Below the pieces are notes generated by a model that had not been told where the DNA came from, searched no databases, and saw only the letters and a list, made by a program, of their open reading frames with translations. From positions 1 through 64,000 of the forward strand of contig LDAQ01000017.1 in NCBI GenBank assembly GCA_001028025.1: a stretch of DNA of 64,000 bases, read 5' to 3'. Shown here one piece after another: positions 25,492 to 34,525 of the stretch (positions within the stretch are counted from its first letter, which is position 1; every line of letters starts with the position of its first letter). A program made the position numbers and the translations under genes. This stretch comes from Faecalicatena fissicatena (GTDB taxonomy: Bacteria; Bacillota; Clostridia; Lachnospirales; Lachnospiraceae).

Positions 25492-26484
25492 TTACGCTGT
25501 TTCCGATTTTATTCCCTCCCCCGTATCTACTTTGATGATTCTCTTCTTCTTTGACCTCTCTGTTACAACTGCACATGCGATCAATGCGATGATTAACACG
25601 ATCCCCTGTACAATGGTCTGTACATCAATTGGAATATTCATGACAGTCAGTCCGCTGTTTAGTGTAGCGATAATCAATGTGCCCAGGATCGTTCCTTTCA
25701 TGTCACCGACGCCGCCCATGATACTGGTTCCGCCTAAAACCACGATGGTAATAACTTTCAGGTTAAAGCTGGTGCCTGCGTCATATTTCACACTTGTAAA
25801 TCTTCCCAGGAATATAAATGCAGCAATGGCACAGATAATTCCACATAATGTATAGATCAGGATGAGCATGCGGTCCGTATTGACACCAGAATACTTGGTA
25901 GCGTTAATATTCAGCCCAATCCCGTATAATTTTCTTCCGAATATACTTTTCCCAAGCAGCAGTGTAAAGATGACTGCAAGGATAATATAAAGCCAGATCT
26001 GTATCGGCAGGCCTGAGATAGAAATGTTGCCCAGAAATTCTGCAAAGCCATAAGAATAAATACTGTCTCCTTTGGAAATTCCTCTCGCAAGCCCTAAAAA
26101 CAGGTACATGGTAGCCAGCGTTGTTACCATTGCGGATATTTTGGCCTTGGCAATAATAATTCCGTTGAGCAGTCCGCAGGCTGCACCGGTCAGCAGTGTC
26201 ACCAGAATGGCTGCTGCTGTTCCCCATCTGGTATACGCAATCCCCCCCAGCATAGCGGAAAGAATCATGGTATTGCCTACTGACAGGTCGATCCCTCCTG
26301 TGATAATAATAAGCGTCATTGGCAGAGCGACCATTCCGATTTCGACAATGTTCCTGAGCATTACATTAATGATGTAAGGCGCCGTGAGAAAAGAAGGGCT
26401 TTTTATGGCAATCCCGAAAAATATGATCAGCCATATGAGAAACAGAGCTTTATTAAAAGAAAATTTCAGCAATTTTTTCTTCAT
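25492..26484 (-). CDS. Sugar/AI-2 ABC transporter permease 2 (RbsC-like)
   Basis: A 330-residue permease of the ribose/AI-2 family with eight to ten helices. It has the conserved ITGGIDLSVG near residue 60 and VVLGGTSIMGGVGDMKGTILG near 250. It overlaps the preceding permease by four bases (ATGA), so the two are translationally coupled. It probably forms a heterodimeric channel with that permease. Confidence 0.94.
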   Translation of the reverse strand: MKKKLLKFSFNKALFLIWLIIFFGIAIKSPSFLTAPYIINVMLRNIVEIGMVALPMTLIIITGGIDLSVGNTMILSAMLGGIAYTRWGTAAAILVTLLTGAACGLLNGIIIAKAKISAMVTTLATMYLFLGLARGISKGDSIYSYGFAEFLGNISISGLPIQIWLYIILAVIFTLLLGKSIFGRKLYGIGLNINATKYSGVNTDRMLILIYTLCGIICAIAAFIFLGRFTSVKYDAGTSFNLKVITIVVLGGTSIMGGVGDMKGTILGTLIIATLNSGLTVMNIPIDVQTIVQGIVLIIALIACAVVTERSKKKRIIKVDTGEGIKSETA

Positions 26485-27482
26485 GATGCCTCACCTCCTG
26501 CTTTTGCCAGCTTTTCTGCCGGAATCACCCTCTTTTTCTTCAGATATTTTGCTCCGCTTACAACCACAGAGATAATAATGATTGCGCCCTTTACAGCATC
26601 TGACCAGTTGGGGCTGATCCCCAGATAGTTGATTGCAGGCGCTATCATTGCGAGAATAAATGCTCCTATTACCGTACCAATAATTTTTCCCGAACCACCT
26701 GCTGTACTGGTCCCTCCAAGAACTACCGCCGCTATAAAGGTCATCTCCAGTCCGGTTCCCATCGTGTTTGTAACGCGCTGTCCGGCCGTTGCAATAATAA
26801 TAGCTGAAATACCAAACAGAGCCCCTGCTATTGCATATGTAATTACCACAGTCCGGTTCACGTTGACACCGGCCAGTCTCGCGCCGTTTGCATTGTTTCC
26901 GATTGCATAAATTTTCTTTGAAAACTTGGAGTACTTCATAAATATAAGTGCAATTACGGTCACAATCAGGCAGATCAAAACACTTGCCGGTATAATTCCG
27001 AATATTTTTGCCTCAAACGCGAGCCATGTAAAGCTCTGCGGCAGGTCATATATTGACCCTTCCACCAGCAGAGGAAGCACACCCTGAAAGATCTGTGTCG
27101 TAGCCAGAGTTGCCACGATAGCTGGTATCTTCATCTTAGTAATAAACAGACCGTTCAAGGTACTTAACGCGGCACCCATCAACATGGCCGCCGGGAGCAG
27201 CCCCGCAAAAGGAACTCCCGCTTTTCCAAGAGCCGCCGTAAACAGACATACAACTGATATCAGCGCGCCTGTGGAAACATCGATGTTCGATGTAATAATG
27301 ATCATGTTCATGCCAATTGCCGAAATCAATATATAACTGAATGTATTCAGCAGACTCATCATGTTATTAATCGAGTAAAAATCCTTTGCCAGCACCCCCA
27401 GAAGCAATAGTACCACTACCAGAAATATTGCAAGGTAAAATTCTGTTGTCAGAAAGGATGCTTTCTTTTTCTTTTCATTCAT
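26481..27482 (-). CDS. Sugar/AI-2 ABC transporter permease 1 (RbsC-like)
   Basis: A 333-residue membrane permease, paralogous to the next gene, with ITSNIDVSTGALISV near residue 63 and VVLGGTSTAGGSGKIIGTVIG near residue 250. Two different permeases plus one double-ATPase is the LsrCD/RhaPQ arrangement rather than the RbsC homodimer. It starts three bases after the ATPase stop. Confidence 0.94.
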   Translation of the reverse strand: MNEKKKKASFLTTEFYLAIFLVVVLLLLGVLAKDFYSINNMMSLLNTFSYILISAIGMNMIIITSNIDVSTGALISVVCLFTAALGKAGVPFAGLLPAAMLMGAALSTLNGLFITKMKIPAIVATLATTQIFQGVLPLLVEGSIYDLPQSFTWLAFEAKIFGIIPASVLICLIVTVIALIFMKYSKFSKKIYAIGNNANGARLAGVNVNRTVVITYAIAGALFGISAIIIATAGQRVTNTMGTGLEMTFIAAVVLGGTSTAGGSGKIIGTVIGAFILAMIAPAINYLGISPNWSDAVKGAIIIISVVVSGAKYLKKKRVIPAEKLAKAGGEAS

Positions 27483-27485
27483 CTG

Positions 27486-29006
27486 TTATCCCTCCTGCTT
27501 CTCTTTCTTAGACTCCAGCGCTACCGTCAGTATCTTTTCCTGAGTTACATTTTCACGGTCAAAACTGCCTGCTATATAACCGTCCTTCATGACATATATT
27601 CTGTCGCACATTCCAATCAGTTCGGGAAGCTCAGAGGAAATCATGATAATTGTAAGCCCTTTCTGGGTCAGTTCACTGATAATCTTATGTATCTCAGCCT
27701 TAGCATTGACGTCAACACCTCGGGTCGGTTCATCCAGTATCAGCAGTTTGGGATTCATGGCCAGTGCCTTTGATACCGACACTTTCTGCTGGTTTCCTCC
27801 TGATAAGTTTGCCACCAGAAAGTCCGGTGCCGGAGCTTTGATCCCCACTTCTTTTATATACTCTGCGCCTTTATCGCTCTCCTTCTTCACATCCAGAAAA
27901 CCAGGTCCCTTTTTGAAGTTTTCAAGCTGCGGAAGCGAGATATTCTGCTGAATACTCATGTCAACAATCAGCCCGTATTTGCCCCGGTCTTCAGATACGT
28001 ATACTATCCCGTTGGCCATAGCATCTTTGTAGTTTTTTATATGAAGCCTTTTTCCTTCCAGCCATACAGTTCCGGCCGCCCTGCCTGTAAATCCGCAAAT
28101 GGATTCCATCAGTTCTGTCCGCCCTGCGCCTGCCAGTCCGGCAAAGCCTAAAATCTCGCCTTTCTTTACATTGAAGCTGATATTTTCCAGGAACCCTTCA
28201 TCGTAGTATCCTTCTACCCGGAAAATCTCTTCACCTATGGCCGTCTCTGATTTTGGATAATAGCTTCCCATCTTCCGTCCGACCATGTCCGCCACTAACT
28301 CGTCTTTATTGGTCTCTGCAATATTTTTTGTAGAAATATACTGTCCGTCCCTGACAACTGTCACTCTGTCGCACAGTTCAAATATCTCTTCCATACGATG
28401 GCTGATATAAACAATCCCAAGTCCACTTGCTTTCAGGTCATTAATGATTTTAAACAATGCCGTTACTTCGCGCTGCGTCAGAGACGCGGTCGGTTCATCG
28501 AATATAATGATGTTTGCGTCAAAAGTCAGCGCCTTGGCGATCTCGACCATCTGCTTCTGCGCCATGCCCAATGTCTTTATCTGGGCATCCAGGTTGATTT
28601 TTGTATTCAGGCGCTGAAAAATCTTCTCCGCCTCTTTCCTCATCCCGCCGTAATCCAGTACCTTTATAATTCCCGCTTTCTTAGTCTTTTCATGTCCAAG
28701 AAACAGATTGTCAAGCACTGTCATTTCCTCAAACAGACTTGTTTCCTGAAATATAATGGATACGCCTTTTTCATAAGCTTCCATTGGGTTCGAAAAATTT
28801 TCCTGTTTTCCATTTACCACCATTGTTCCGCTGTCGGCCTCGTGAACGCCGCATACCACCTTCATCAGCGTGGACTTCCCGGCCCCGTTTTCTCCGCAGA
28901 TCGCATGTATCTCACCGCCCTGCAGATTAAAATTAATACCGTTCAATGCCAGAACTCCGGGAAATGTTTTTACAATATCATGCAGTTCCAATATTGTCTG
29001 TCCCAT
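27486..29006 (-). CDS. Sugar/AI-2 ABC transporter ATPase (RbsA/LsrA-like)
   Basis: A 506-residue protein of two fused ATPase domains. Domain 1 has Walker A GENGAGKSTLMK, signature-region LGMAQKQMVEIAKAL and Walker B IIIFDEPTASL. Domain 2 has the family's degenerate Walker A GLAGAGRTEL, signature LSGGNQQKVSVSKAL and LLILDEPTRGVD. It is the first gene of a six-gene operon running through permeases, binding protein and YesM/YesN. Confidence 0.95.
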   Translation of the reverse strand: MGQTILELHDIVKTFPGVLALNGINFNLQGGEIHAICGENGAGKSTLMKVVCGVHEADSGTMVVNGKQENFSNPMEAYEKGVSIIFQETSLFEEMTVLDNLFLGHEKTKKAGIIKVLDYGGMRKEAEKIFQRLNTKINLDAQIKTLGMAQKQMVEIAKALTFDANIIIFDEPTASLTQREVTALFKIINDLKASGLGIVYISHRMEEIFELCDRVTVVRDGQYISTKNIAETNKDELVADMVGRKMGSYYPKSETAIGEEIFRVEGYYDEGFLENISFNVKKGEILGFAGLAGAGRTELMESICGFTGRAAGTVWLEGKRLHIKNYKDAMANGIVYVSEDRGKYGLIVDMSIQQNISLPQLENFKKGPGFLDVKKESDKGAEYIKEVGIKAPAPDFLVANLSGGNQQKVSVSKALAMNPKLLILDEPTRGVDVNAKAEIHKIISELTQKGLTIIMISSELPELIGMCDRIYVMKDGYIAGSFDRENVTQEKILTVALESKKEKQEG

Positions 29007-29121
29007 GCTGTATCCTCCCTCCTTTGTTTATAAAAATAGTACCGGATTTGCCTCTGAATAAACATGGAAAATCTAAATGGTTTTATATAAAATTCAAACT
29101 CAGGATAATTGCTGTTTATGA

Positions 29122-29150
29122 TTGCGTTATTTTTGCTTCTTGACTATAAT
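29122..29150 (+). promoter_or_regulatory. Promoter of the DUF975/CmpB-like gene
   Basis: TTGCGT (29122-29127), a 17-base spacer and TATAAT (29145-29150), about 36 bases before the start codon. Confidence 0.65.
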
Positions 29151-29185
29151 AGAGATAATCATCATGTTCTACGGAGGTTCCATTT

Positions 29186-30817
29186 ATGTGGAGGAGAAAA
29201 GTACTAAAGCAAAAGGCACGGTTTTCTGTAAAAATTAATTACTGGCGCATGATTGCAGTCTGTTTTCTGGCTGCAATGCTGACGACCGCCTACACTTCCT
29301 CGACCACATTTATTAACCAGTATAATCCGGAAACAGAAGTGCATGCAGATTCCGAACCGGCTGCCATCGGCGGGCAGTCTAATTCAGCTGTTATCACAGA
29401 TACCGTAGGACAGATTGCGGATACGAAACAGGAGGGAGTTCTTCTGCCTGCCCCTGTCAATACCGCCGTAGACCTGCTCATTGACACATATACCAGCGGA
29501 AAGTCCATTCTTTTTTCCATACTTAAGACCGTGAACAGTGTTTTTACTGATCATTCCTACTTCTCCTCACTTTTCCTGGCTGCGGGTGCAATTTTCGCCG
29601 TCCTCTTTCAGATTTTTATTGCCAATCCTGTCCTGATCGGCGAACGGAGGTTTTTTCTGGAGGCGAGGAAATACCACCAGACGAGGATCAGCAAGATATT
29701 CTTTCTATATAAACTGAGATACATAAGCAATCCGGCCTGGATCATGTTCTGCCGGAATGTTTTCCAGTGGCTCTGGAATCTTACCATCGCAGGCGGGATT
29801 ATCAAGTACTTTGAATACAGCATGATTCCCTTTATACTCGCAGAGAATCCGGCCATTTCCCGCAAGGATGCATTTCATTTGTCCAAACAGCTGATGCATG
29901 GGAATAAATGGAAGATGTTTCTGCTCCACTTCTCTTTTCTGGGCTGGCAGATCCTTTCGCTTCTGACGTTCGGAGTACTGGATTTTATATATGTGAACCC
30001 CTATATTACGGGAACAGATGCTGAACTCTACATGGAACTAAGGCGCAATTATGTGCTTTCGCGCGCTGCCGGCTACGAAGCGTTCAATGATCCACTGCTG
30101 GAGCGGGTTCCCTCCGAAGATGAGCTGCTGATCAGCAAGGCGCTCTACGATGACTCAGAAGGGCCCTATACCAAAATCTCCTATTTTGCACCGGGACAGT
30201 ATCCGGTATTCCTGTATTCCATCCAGCCCCATGAAAAGGCCGTCAAGGCTCCCATACAGGCTGACAAAAAATACAGCTTTGTATCCTGTGTTTTCCTGTT
30301 TTTCGCCTTTTCTATCTTTGGCTGGATCCTGGAAAGCGTCATCCACCTGGTACGCGATGGAGTATTTCTAAACCGCGGATATTTGTTCGGTCCATGGATT
30401 CCTCTATATGGAGTCTGTGCCGTCATATTACTTGTTTTTGTCAAAAAGTTTGTGCACAGGCCGATTCTATCTTTTACTCTGATCATGGCCGCTTACCTGG
30501 TAATCGAGTATCTGATGAACTGGCTGCTGGAATACGAATGGGATATTGTGCGCACGGATTACACAGGTTATTTTATGAACTTCAATGGACGCACTTTCCT
30601 TGGAGGCGCCGTATTCTTTGCAATGCTGGGCTGTGCTTTCCTGTACTATCTGGCGCCCAGATGGGATGACCTTTTCTCCCGGCTTCCGTTATTTATACGG
30701 ATGGCCCTGTGCATTGTGCTGTGTGTACTCTTTGTATCAGACCTTGTATATGCGGCGCTGCATCCTGAGCTGCTTTCCCGGCTTCTGGATCCGGGAATGA
30801 TATTTATGAATGTCTGA
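29186..30817 (+). CDS. Fusion of DUF975-like and CmpB-like (PF06541) membrane domains
   Basis: A 543-residue multi-helix protein. The N-terminal half (about 1-290) has a signal-anchor helix, an extracytoplasmic stretch and then the DUF975 pattern ERRFFLEARKYHQTRISKIF...LSKQLMHGNKWKMF...YVNPY. The C-terminal half (about 365-543) matches putative ABC transporter permease proteins (ABC_trans_CmpB): SIFGWILESVIHLVRDGVFLNRGYLFGPWIPLYG. Both halves occur separately in Firmicutes. No ATPase is nearby. Function unknown. GGAGG precedes the ATG. Confidence 0.85.
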   Translation: MWRRKVLKQKARFSVKINYWRMIAVCFLAAMLTTAYTSSTTFINQYNPETEVHADSEPAAIGGQSNSAVITDTVGQIADTKQEGVLLPAPVNTAVDLLIDTYTSGKSILFSILKTVNSVFTDHSYFSSLFLAAGAIFAVLFQIFIANPVLIGERRFFLEARKYHQTRISKIFFLYKLRYISNPAWIMFCRNVFQWLWNLTIAGGIIKYFEYSMIPFILAENPAISRKDAFHLSKQLMHGNKWKMFLLHFSFLGWQILSLLTFGVLDFIYVNPYITGTDAELYMELRRNYVLSRAAGYEAFNDPLLERVPSEDELLISKALYDDSEGPYTKISYFAPGQYPVFLYSIQPHEKAVKAPIQADKKYSFVSCVFLFFAFSIFGWILESVIHLVRDGVFLNRGYLFGPWIPLYGVCAVILLVFVKKFVHRPILSFTLIMAAYLVIEYLMNWLLEYEWDIVRTDYTGYFMNFNGRTFLGGAVFFAMLGCAFLYYLAPRWDDLFSRLPLFIRMALCIVLCVLFVSDLVYAALHPELLSRLLDPGMIFMNV

Positions 30818-30907
30818 ATATTTAATATTTTTCCTTAGATAGAGCCCTGTTCCGGTGCATCGTACCGGATATGCGGGACATACTTGAATTATGAAAGGAT
30901 TTTAATT

Positions 30908-31459
30908 ATGAGTGAAATTTATGTAAGTAAAGAGCATTTTACAACCAAACCCGATTGTTCCGGCCGAACCGACAAAGAATCGCGTGTATATGATCTCCTG
31001 GATCAGCTGAAGATCCCCTACGACGGAGTCGATCACGATGTGGCACCTACGATTGAGGCCTGCAGAGCCGTGGAGGAGGAACTCGGCATTCTCCCCTGCA
31101 AGAATCTGTTTCTGCGCAACCGGCAGAAGACCACGTTTTTCCTCCTGCTCATGCCCGGAGAGAAGAAGTTTTTCACAAAAGACCTTTCGGCACAGCTGGG
31201 GATCTCGCGCCTCTCTTTTGCGGAACCGGAGTACATGGAGCAGTATCTGGATCTTTCCCCCGGCTCGGTCAGCGTGCTGGGACTTATGAATGATAAAGAC
31301 TGGTATGTGGATCTGCTGATTGATAAGGAATTGCTGGACAATGAATATATGGGCTGCCATCCCTGTATGAATACTACAAGCCTGAAGATAAAGACAGATG
31401 ATATTCTGAAAAAGTTTTTAAAACATACCGGGCACCGTTACCGCGTCGTTTCGCTTTAA
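30908..31459 (+). CDS. ProX/YbaK-like aminoacyl-tRNA deacylase
   Basis: A 183-residue free-standing editing-domain protein (prolyl-tRNA synthetase associated domain, YbaK/EbsC superfamily). It has YDGVDHDVAPTIEACRAVEEELG, then CKNLFLRNRQKTTFFLLLMPGEKKFFTKDLSAQLG and the final GCHPCMNTTSLKI. Such enzymes hydrolyse mischarged tRNA, mainly Ala-tRNAPro. The ATG at 30908, eight bases after AAAGGA, is favoured over that at 30884. Confidence 0.92.
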   Translation: MSEIYVSKEHFTTKPDCSGRTDKESRVYDLLDQLKIPYDGVDHDVAPTIEACRAVEEELGILPCKNLFLRNRQKTTFFLLLMPGEKKFFTKDLSAQLGISRLSFAEPEYMEQYLDLSPGSVSVLGLMNDKDWYVDLLIDKELLDNEYMGCHPCMNTTSLKIKTDDILKKFLKHTGHRYRVVSL

Positions 31460-31503
31460 GCGACCTTCAGCCGTCCGCCTGTTTTTCTCCGGACAGTTCA
31501 CCG

Positions 31504-31532
31504 TTGCTTTTTCGCGAAAAAAATAATATAAT
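31504..31532 (+). promoter_or_regulatory. Promoter of carbamate kinase
   Basis: TTGCTT (31504-31509), a 17-base spacer and TATAAT (31527-31532), about 50 bases before the start. Confidence 0.6.
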
Positions 31533-31581
31533 TTTATATATTCATTTGATACTAATCTAATAAGAAACAGAGGGACAAATT

Positions 31582-32511
31582 ATGAAGAAAAGAGTAGTTG
31601 TCGCATTAGGACACCGCGCTTTGGGAACTACGCTTCCAGAGCAGAAGGTGGCCGTGAAGAATACAGCCAAGTCTATTGCAGACTTAATCGAAGAAGGTTT
31701 CCAGGTTGCCGTTACTCACAGCAACGCACCCCAGGTCGGCATGATCCACACTGCCATGAATGAATTCGGCAGGACCCATGATGATTATACCGCTGCGCCT
31801 ATGTCTGTCTGCTCCGCCATGAGTCAGGGCTATATCGGCTATGACCTGCAGAACGGTATCCGGGAAGAGCTTCTGAACCGGGGCATTTACAGGACCGTCA
31901 GCACCGTATTGACTCAGGTCATCGTAGACCCTTACGATGAAGCATTCTATACCCCGACGAAAGTGCTTGGCCGTTACATGACAGCCGAAGAAGCCAATGA
32001 AGAACGCAAAAAAGGAAATTATGTGATTGAGGAACCCGGGAAAGGCTTCCGCCGTGTAGTCTCAGCGCCTCATCCCGTTAAGATTGTAGAACTGGATGCT
32101 GTGAACGCCCTGCTGGATGCGGGACAGGTTGTGATCGCCTGTGGCGGCGGCGGTATCCCTGTTCTGGAACAGGATAACCACTTAAAGGGCGCCAGTGCTG
32201 TTATTGAAAAAGATCTGACGGCCGGCAAACTGGCGGAGGGCGTCGATGCAGATGAGCTAATTATCCTCACCAGCGTGGAACAGGTATGCATCAACCTAGG
32301 CAAACCGGATGAAGAGAAGCTCGGCGAGATTACCGCAGCGAAAGCCAGAGAATATATGGAACAGGGCCATTTCGGCATCTACAATATGCTGCCCAAATTC
32401 CAGGCAGCAGTAGAATTTATAGAGCAGCGTGAAGGACGCAGCGCACTTATCACTTCCTTTGATAAAGTAGGCGAGGGAATGAAAGGAAAAGCAGGAACCA
32501 TAATCCGCTGA
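31582..32511 (+). CDS. arcC: Carbamate kinase
   Basis: A 309-residue amino-acid-kinase-family enzyme that makes ATP from carbamoyl phosphate. Recognised by THSNAPQVGMIHTAMNEF, VLTQVIVDPYDEAFYTPTK, VIACGGGGIPVLE and the C-terminal EQREGRSALITSFDK. The N-terminal loop reads ALGHRALG where the classical ArcC has ALGGNALL, a variant that I recall from Clostridia. No arginine deiminase, ornithine carbamoyltransferase or purine-catabolism gene is adjacent, so the source of carbamoyl phosphate is open. Confidence 0.94.
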   Translation: MKKRVVVALGHRALGTTLPEQKVAVKNTAKSIADLIEEGFQVAVTHSNAPQVGMIHTAMNEFGRTHDDYTAAPMSVCSAMSQGYIGYDLQNGIREELLNRGIYRTVSTVLTQVIVDPYDEAFYTPTKVLGRYMTAEEANEERKKGNYVIEEPGKGFRRVVSAPHPVKIVELDAVNALLDAGQVVIACGGGGIPVLEQDNHLKGASAVIEKDLTAGKLAEGVDADELIILTSVEQVCINLGKPDEEKLGEITAAKAREYMEQGHFGIYNMLPKFQAAVEFIEQREGRSALITSFDKVGEGMKGKAGTIIR

Positions 32512-32517
32512 TTTTAA

Positions 32518-32563
32518 AAATCCCCCATTTGTCCGTTATATAAACCTGACAAATGGGGGATTT
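32518..32563. terminator. Bidirectional terminator between arcC and the helicase
   Basis: Arms 32518-32533 and 32548-32563 pair over 16 bases (CCCCCATTTGTC core), flanked by A and T runs on both sides. It serves the convergent carbamate kinase and helicase genes. Confidence 0.9.
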
Positions 32564-32587
32564 CATATTGTGCAGCCGAACCTCCTT

Positions 32588-34171
32588 TTATTTCTGGTTC
32601 GCCGGCTCCACTGCTACATTTTTCCCTTTAATCTTTGCATGATCCATTGCACTGAGTACTTCTCTTGCGTATTCTTTGGGCACTTCCACAAAGGTGTACT
32701 TATCGTACATATCGATGGAACCGATCAATTTACCAGGTATGCCGCTCTCTCCGGCAATCGCCCCAACAATATCTCCTGGTTTTGCTTTATTTTTCTTACC
32801 GATATTAATGAAAAGGCGGACCATGCCTGCTTCCTCTGCACCTGTATCACCAAATTCCATCTCTTCCGGGCTTACTTCATTCTGTCCGGAGCTCAGTTTC
32901 AGGAAGGCCGCAGCCATATCCATGGCTGTATAATCGGATTCATTTACCTTGTTTTCAATTGCCTGGAGATACTTGGTCAGATCTTCTGTCTCAATGATAT
33001 TATCAATCTCTCCGAGTATATTTTCCATCTTTGTATTTGCAACGTCATTTAAAGAAGGCACTTTCTGCGCATAGATCTTGGTCTTGCAGTAGCGCTGGAT
33101 CTCTTTTAACTTGTAGACTTCTTTTCCGGAAACAAAGGAGAAGGAACGTCCCTCACGTCCTGCCCTTCCGGTTCTTCCGATACGGTGTACGTAATATTCG
33201 TCATCCTGGGGCAGGTCATAGTTGAATACGGCCTCCACCTCCTCCACATCAATTCCTCTTGCAGCCACATCTGTTGCCACGAGAATATCTGTCTTCCCGG
33301 AACGGAATCCCTGCATGACCCTGTCACGCTGCTGCTGTTTCAGATCCCCGTGGAGTCCGGCTGCAAAATAACCTCTGCCGAGCAGTCCGTTTACAAGAAT
33401 ATCTACCTGTTTTTTTGTATTGCAGAATACAACCGACAGCTTAGGGCTGTAAATATCCAGCAGGCGGGCAAGAACTTCTTCTTTGCTCTTTGGTTTCACT
33501 TCATAATAATACTGCTCAATGTTCGGAACCGTCAGTTCCTTTTTCGTTACCTTAACGATCTCTGCATTTTTCTGGAATCTCTTTGTAATATCCAGAATTG
33601 CCTGGGGCATCGTAGCGGAAAAGAGCACAGTCTGTCTTTCTTCCGGAACCCCTTCCAGGATAGTCTCAATGTCTTCGCGGAATCCCATATTCAGCATCTC
33701 ATCTGCTTCATCCAGAACAATAGTATGAACCTCATCCATCTTGATGGTCTTCCTGCGCATATGGTCCATCACACGCCCCGGGGTACCGATGATCAGCTGC
33801 GTGCCGCTCTTCAGCGAACGGATCTGTGTTACAATCTCCTGCCCGCCGTAAATGGGCAGTACTTTGATGCCGTGCATATATTTTGCAAGGTTACGGATCT
33901 CTTCCGCAACCTGGATAGCCAGCTCTCTTGTAGGGCATAAAACAACTGCCTGCAGTTTCTTATTCTTAGGCTCAATTTTCTCCAGCAGTGGAATTCCAAA
34001 AGCTGCCGTCTTACCGGTCCCGGTCTGTGCCTGGCCGATAATATCTTTTCCCGACTTCATAACCGGAATTGCCTTTGCCTGAATCGGCGATGCCTCCTCA
34101 AAGCCCATTTTCTTAACTGCTTTTACTATCTCGGGACAAAGTCCCAAATCTTCAAATCTTGCTTCTTCCAT
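32588..34171 (-). CDS. DEAD-box RNA helicase (DbpA/CshA-like)
   Basis: A 527-residue ATP-dependent RNA helicase. Motifs in order are the Q-motif region (SPIQAKAIPVM), I AQTGTGKT, Ia PTRELAIQV, II VLDEADEMLN, III LFSATMP, IV/V (LVATDVAARGIDV) and VI HRIGRTGRAGREG. A C-terminal DbpA-type RNA-binding domain (about 450-525: MVRLFINIGKKNKAKPGDIVGAIAG) follows. It probably acts in ribosome assembly or cold adaptation. Its leader contains an attenuator. Confidence 0.95.
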   Translation of the reverse strand: MEEARFEDLGLCPEIVKAVKKMGFEEASPIQAKAIPVMKSGKDIIGQAQTGTGKTAAFGIPLLEKIEPKNKKLQAVVLCPTRELAIQVAEEIRNLAKYMHGIKVLPIYGGQEIVTQIRSLKSGTQLIIGTPGRVMDHMRRKTIKMDEVHTIVLDEADEMLNMGFREDIETILEGVPEERQTVLFSATMPQAILDITKRFQKNAEIVKVTKKELTVPNIEQYYYEVKPKSKEEVLARLLDIYSPKLSVVFCNTKKQVDILVNGLLGRGYFAAGLHGDLKQQQRDRVMQGFRSGKTDILVATDVAARGIDVEEVEAVFNYDLPQDDEYYVHRIGRTGRAGREGRSFSFVSGKEVYKLKEIQRYCKTKIYAQKVPSLNDVANTKMENILGEIDNIIETEDLTKYLQAIENKVNESDYTAMDMAAAFLKLSSGQNEVSPEEMEFGDTGAEEAGMVRLFINIGKKNKAKPGDIVGAIAGESGIPGKLIGSIDMYDKYTFVEVPKEYAREVLSAMDHAKIKGKNVAVEPANQK

Positions 34172-34228
34172 AAATCTCCTTTAATCTTAAACTAAGTTCT
34201 GTACGTTATTACAGTCCTTTAAAATCTC

Positions 34229-34262
34229 AAAAAAATACCCTTTACTGAACACCAAGTAAAGG
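34229..34262 (-). terminator. Attenuator hairpin in the helicase leader
   Basis: On the minus strand CCTTTAC...GTAAAGG (34239-34262) is followed by TATTTTTTT (34229-34237). It lies between the promoter (34286-34314) and the helicase start (34171), so it would end transcription early unless read through. Confidence 0.7.
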
Positions 34263-34285
34263 ATATACAAATAGTCTCAACTGAT

Positions 34286-34314
34286 ATCATAACAGAATTG
34301 CGGCCGATTGTCAA
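34286..34314 (-). promoter_or_regulatory. Promoter of the DEAD-box helicase
   Basis: Minus strand TTGACA (34309-34314), a 17-base spacer and TATGAT (34286-34291). The leader to the ATG is about 108 bases. Confidence 0.8.
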
Positions 34315-34429
34315 TTTTGAGAACGGCCTGCCTGTATTTACCACAAGTATTTTATACATATTAGGTGATATGTGAGTTTGTAGGAAAATATCTGTTTTTA
34401 ATAAAATACAAATAATCTGTCCCAGGTAC

Positions 34430-34458
34430 TTGCAATTTGGTAATATAAGTTGTAATAT
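34430..34458 (+). promoter_or_regulatory. Promoter of the hemolysin III gene
   Basis: TTGCAA (34430-34435), a 17-base spacer and TAATAT (34453-34458). A short dyad GTAGT...ACTAC follows in the leader. The rest of the 34172-34525 gap holds the helicase promoter and attenuator only. Confidence 0.6.
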
Positions 34459-34525
34459 ATGCATATACTAAACGTAGTTTTTAATACTACATGTAAAAGT
34501 TTTCATTTTCAGGAGGCGTGATATT

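Noticed and set aside
34219..34464. An 81-residue minus-strand frame upstream of the helicase
   Set aside because: It spans two promoters and the attenuator hairpin and has no ribosome site; composition is that of AT-rich intergenic DNA.
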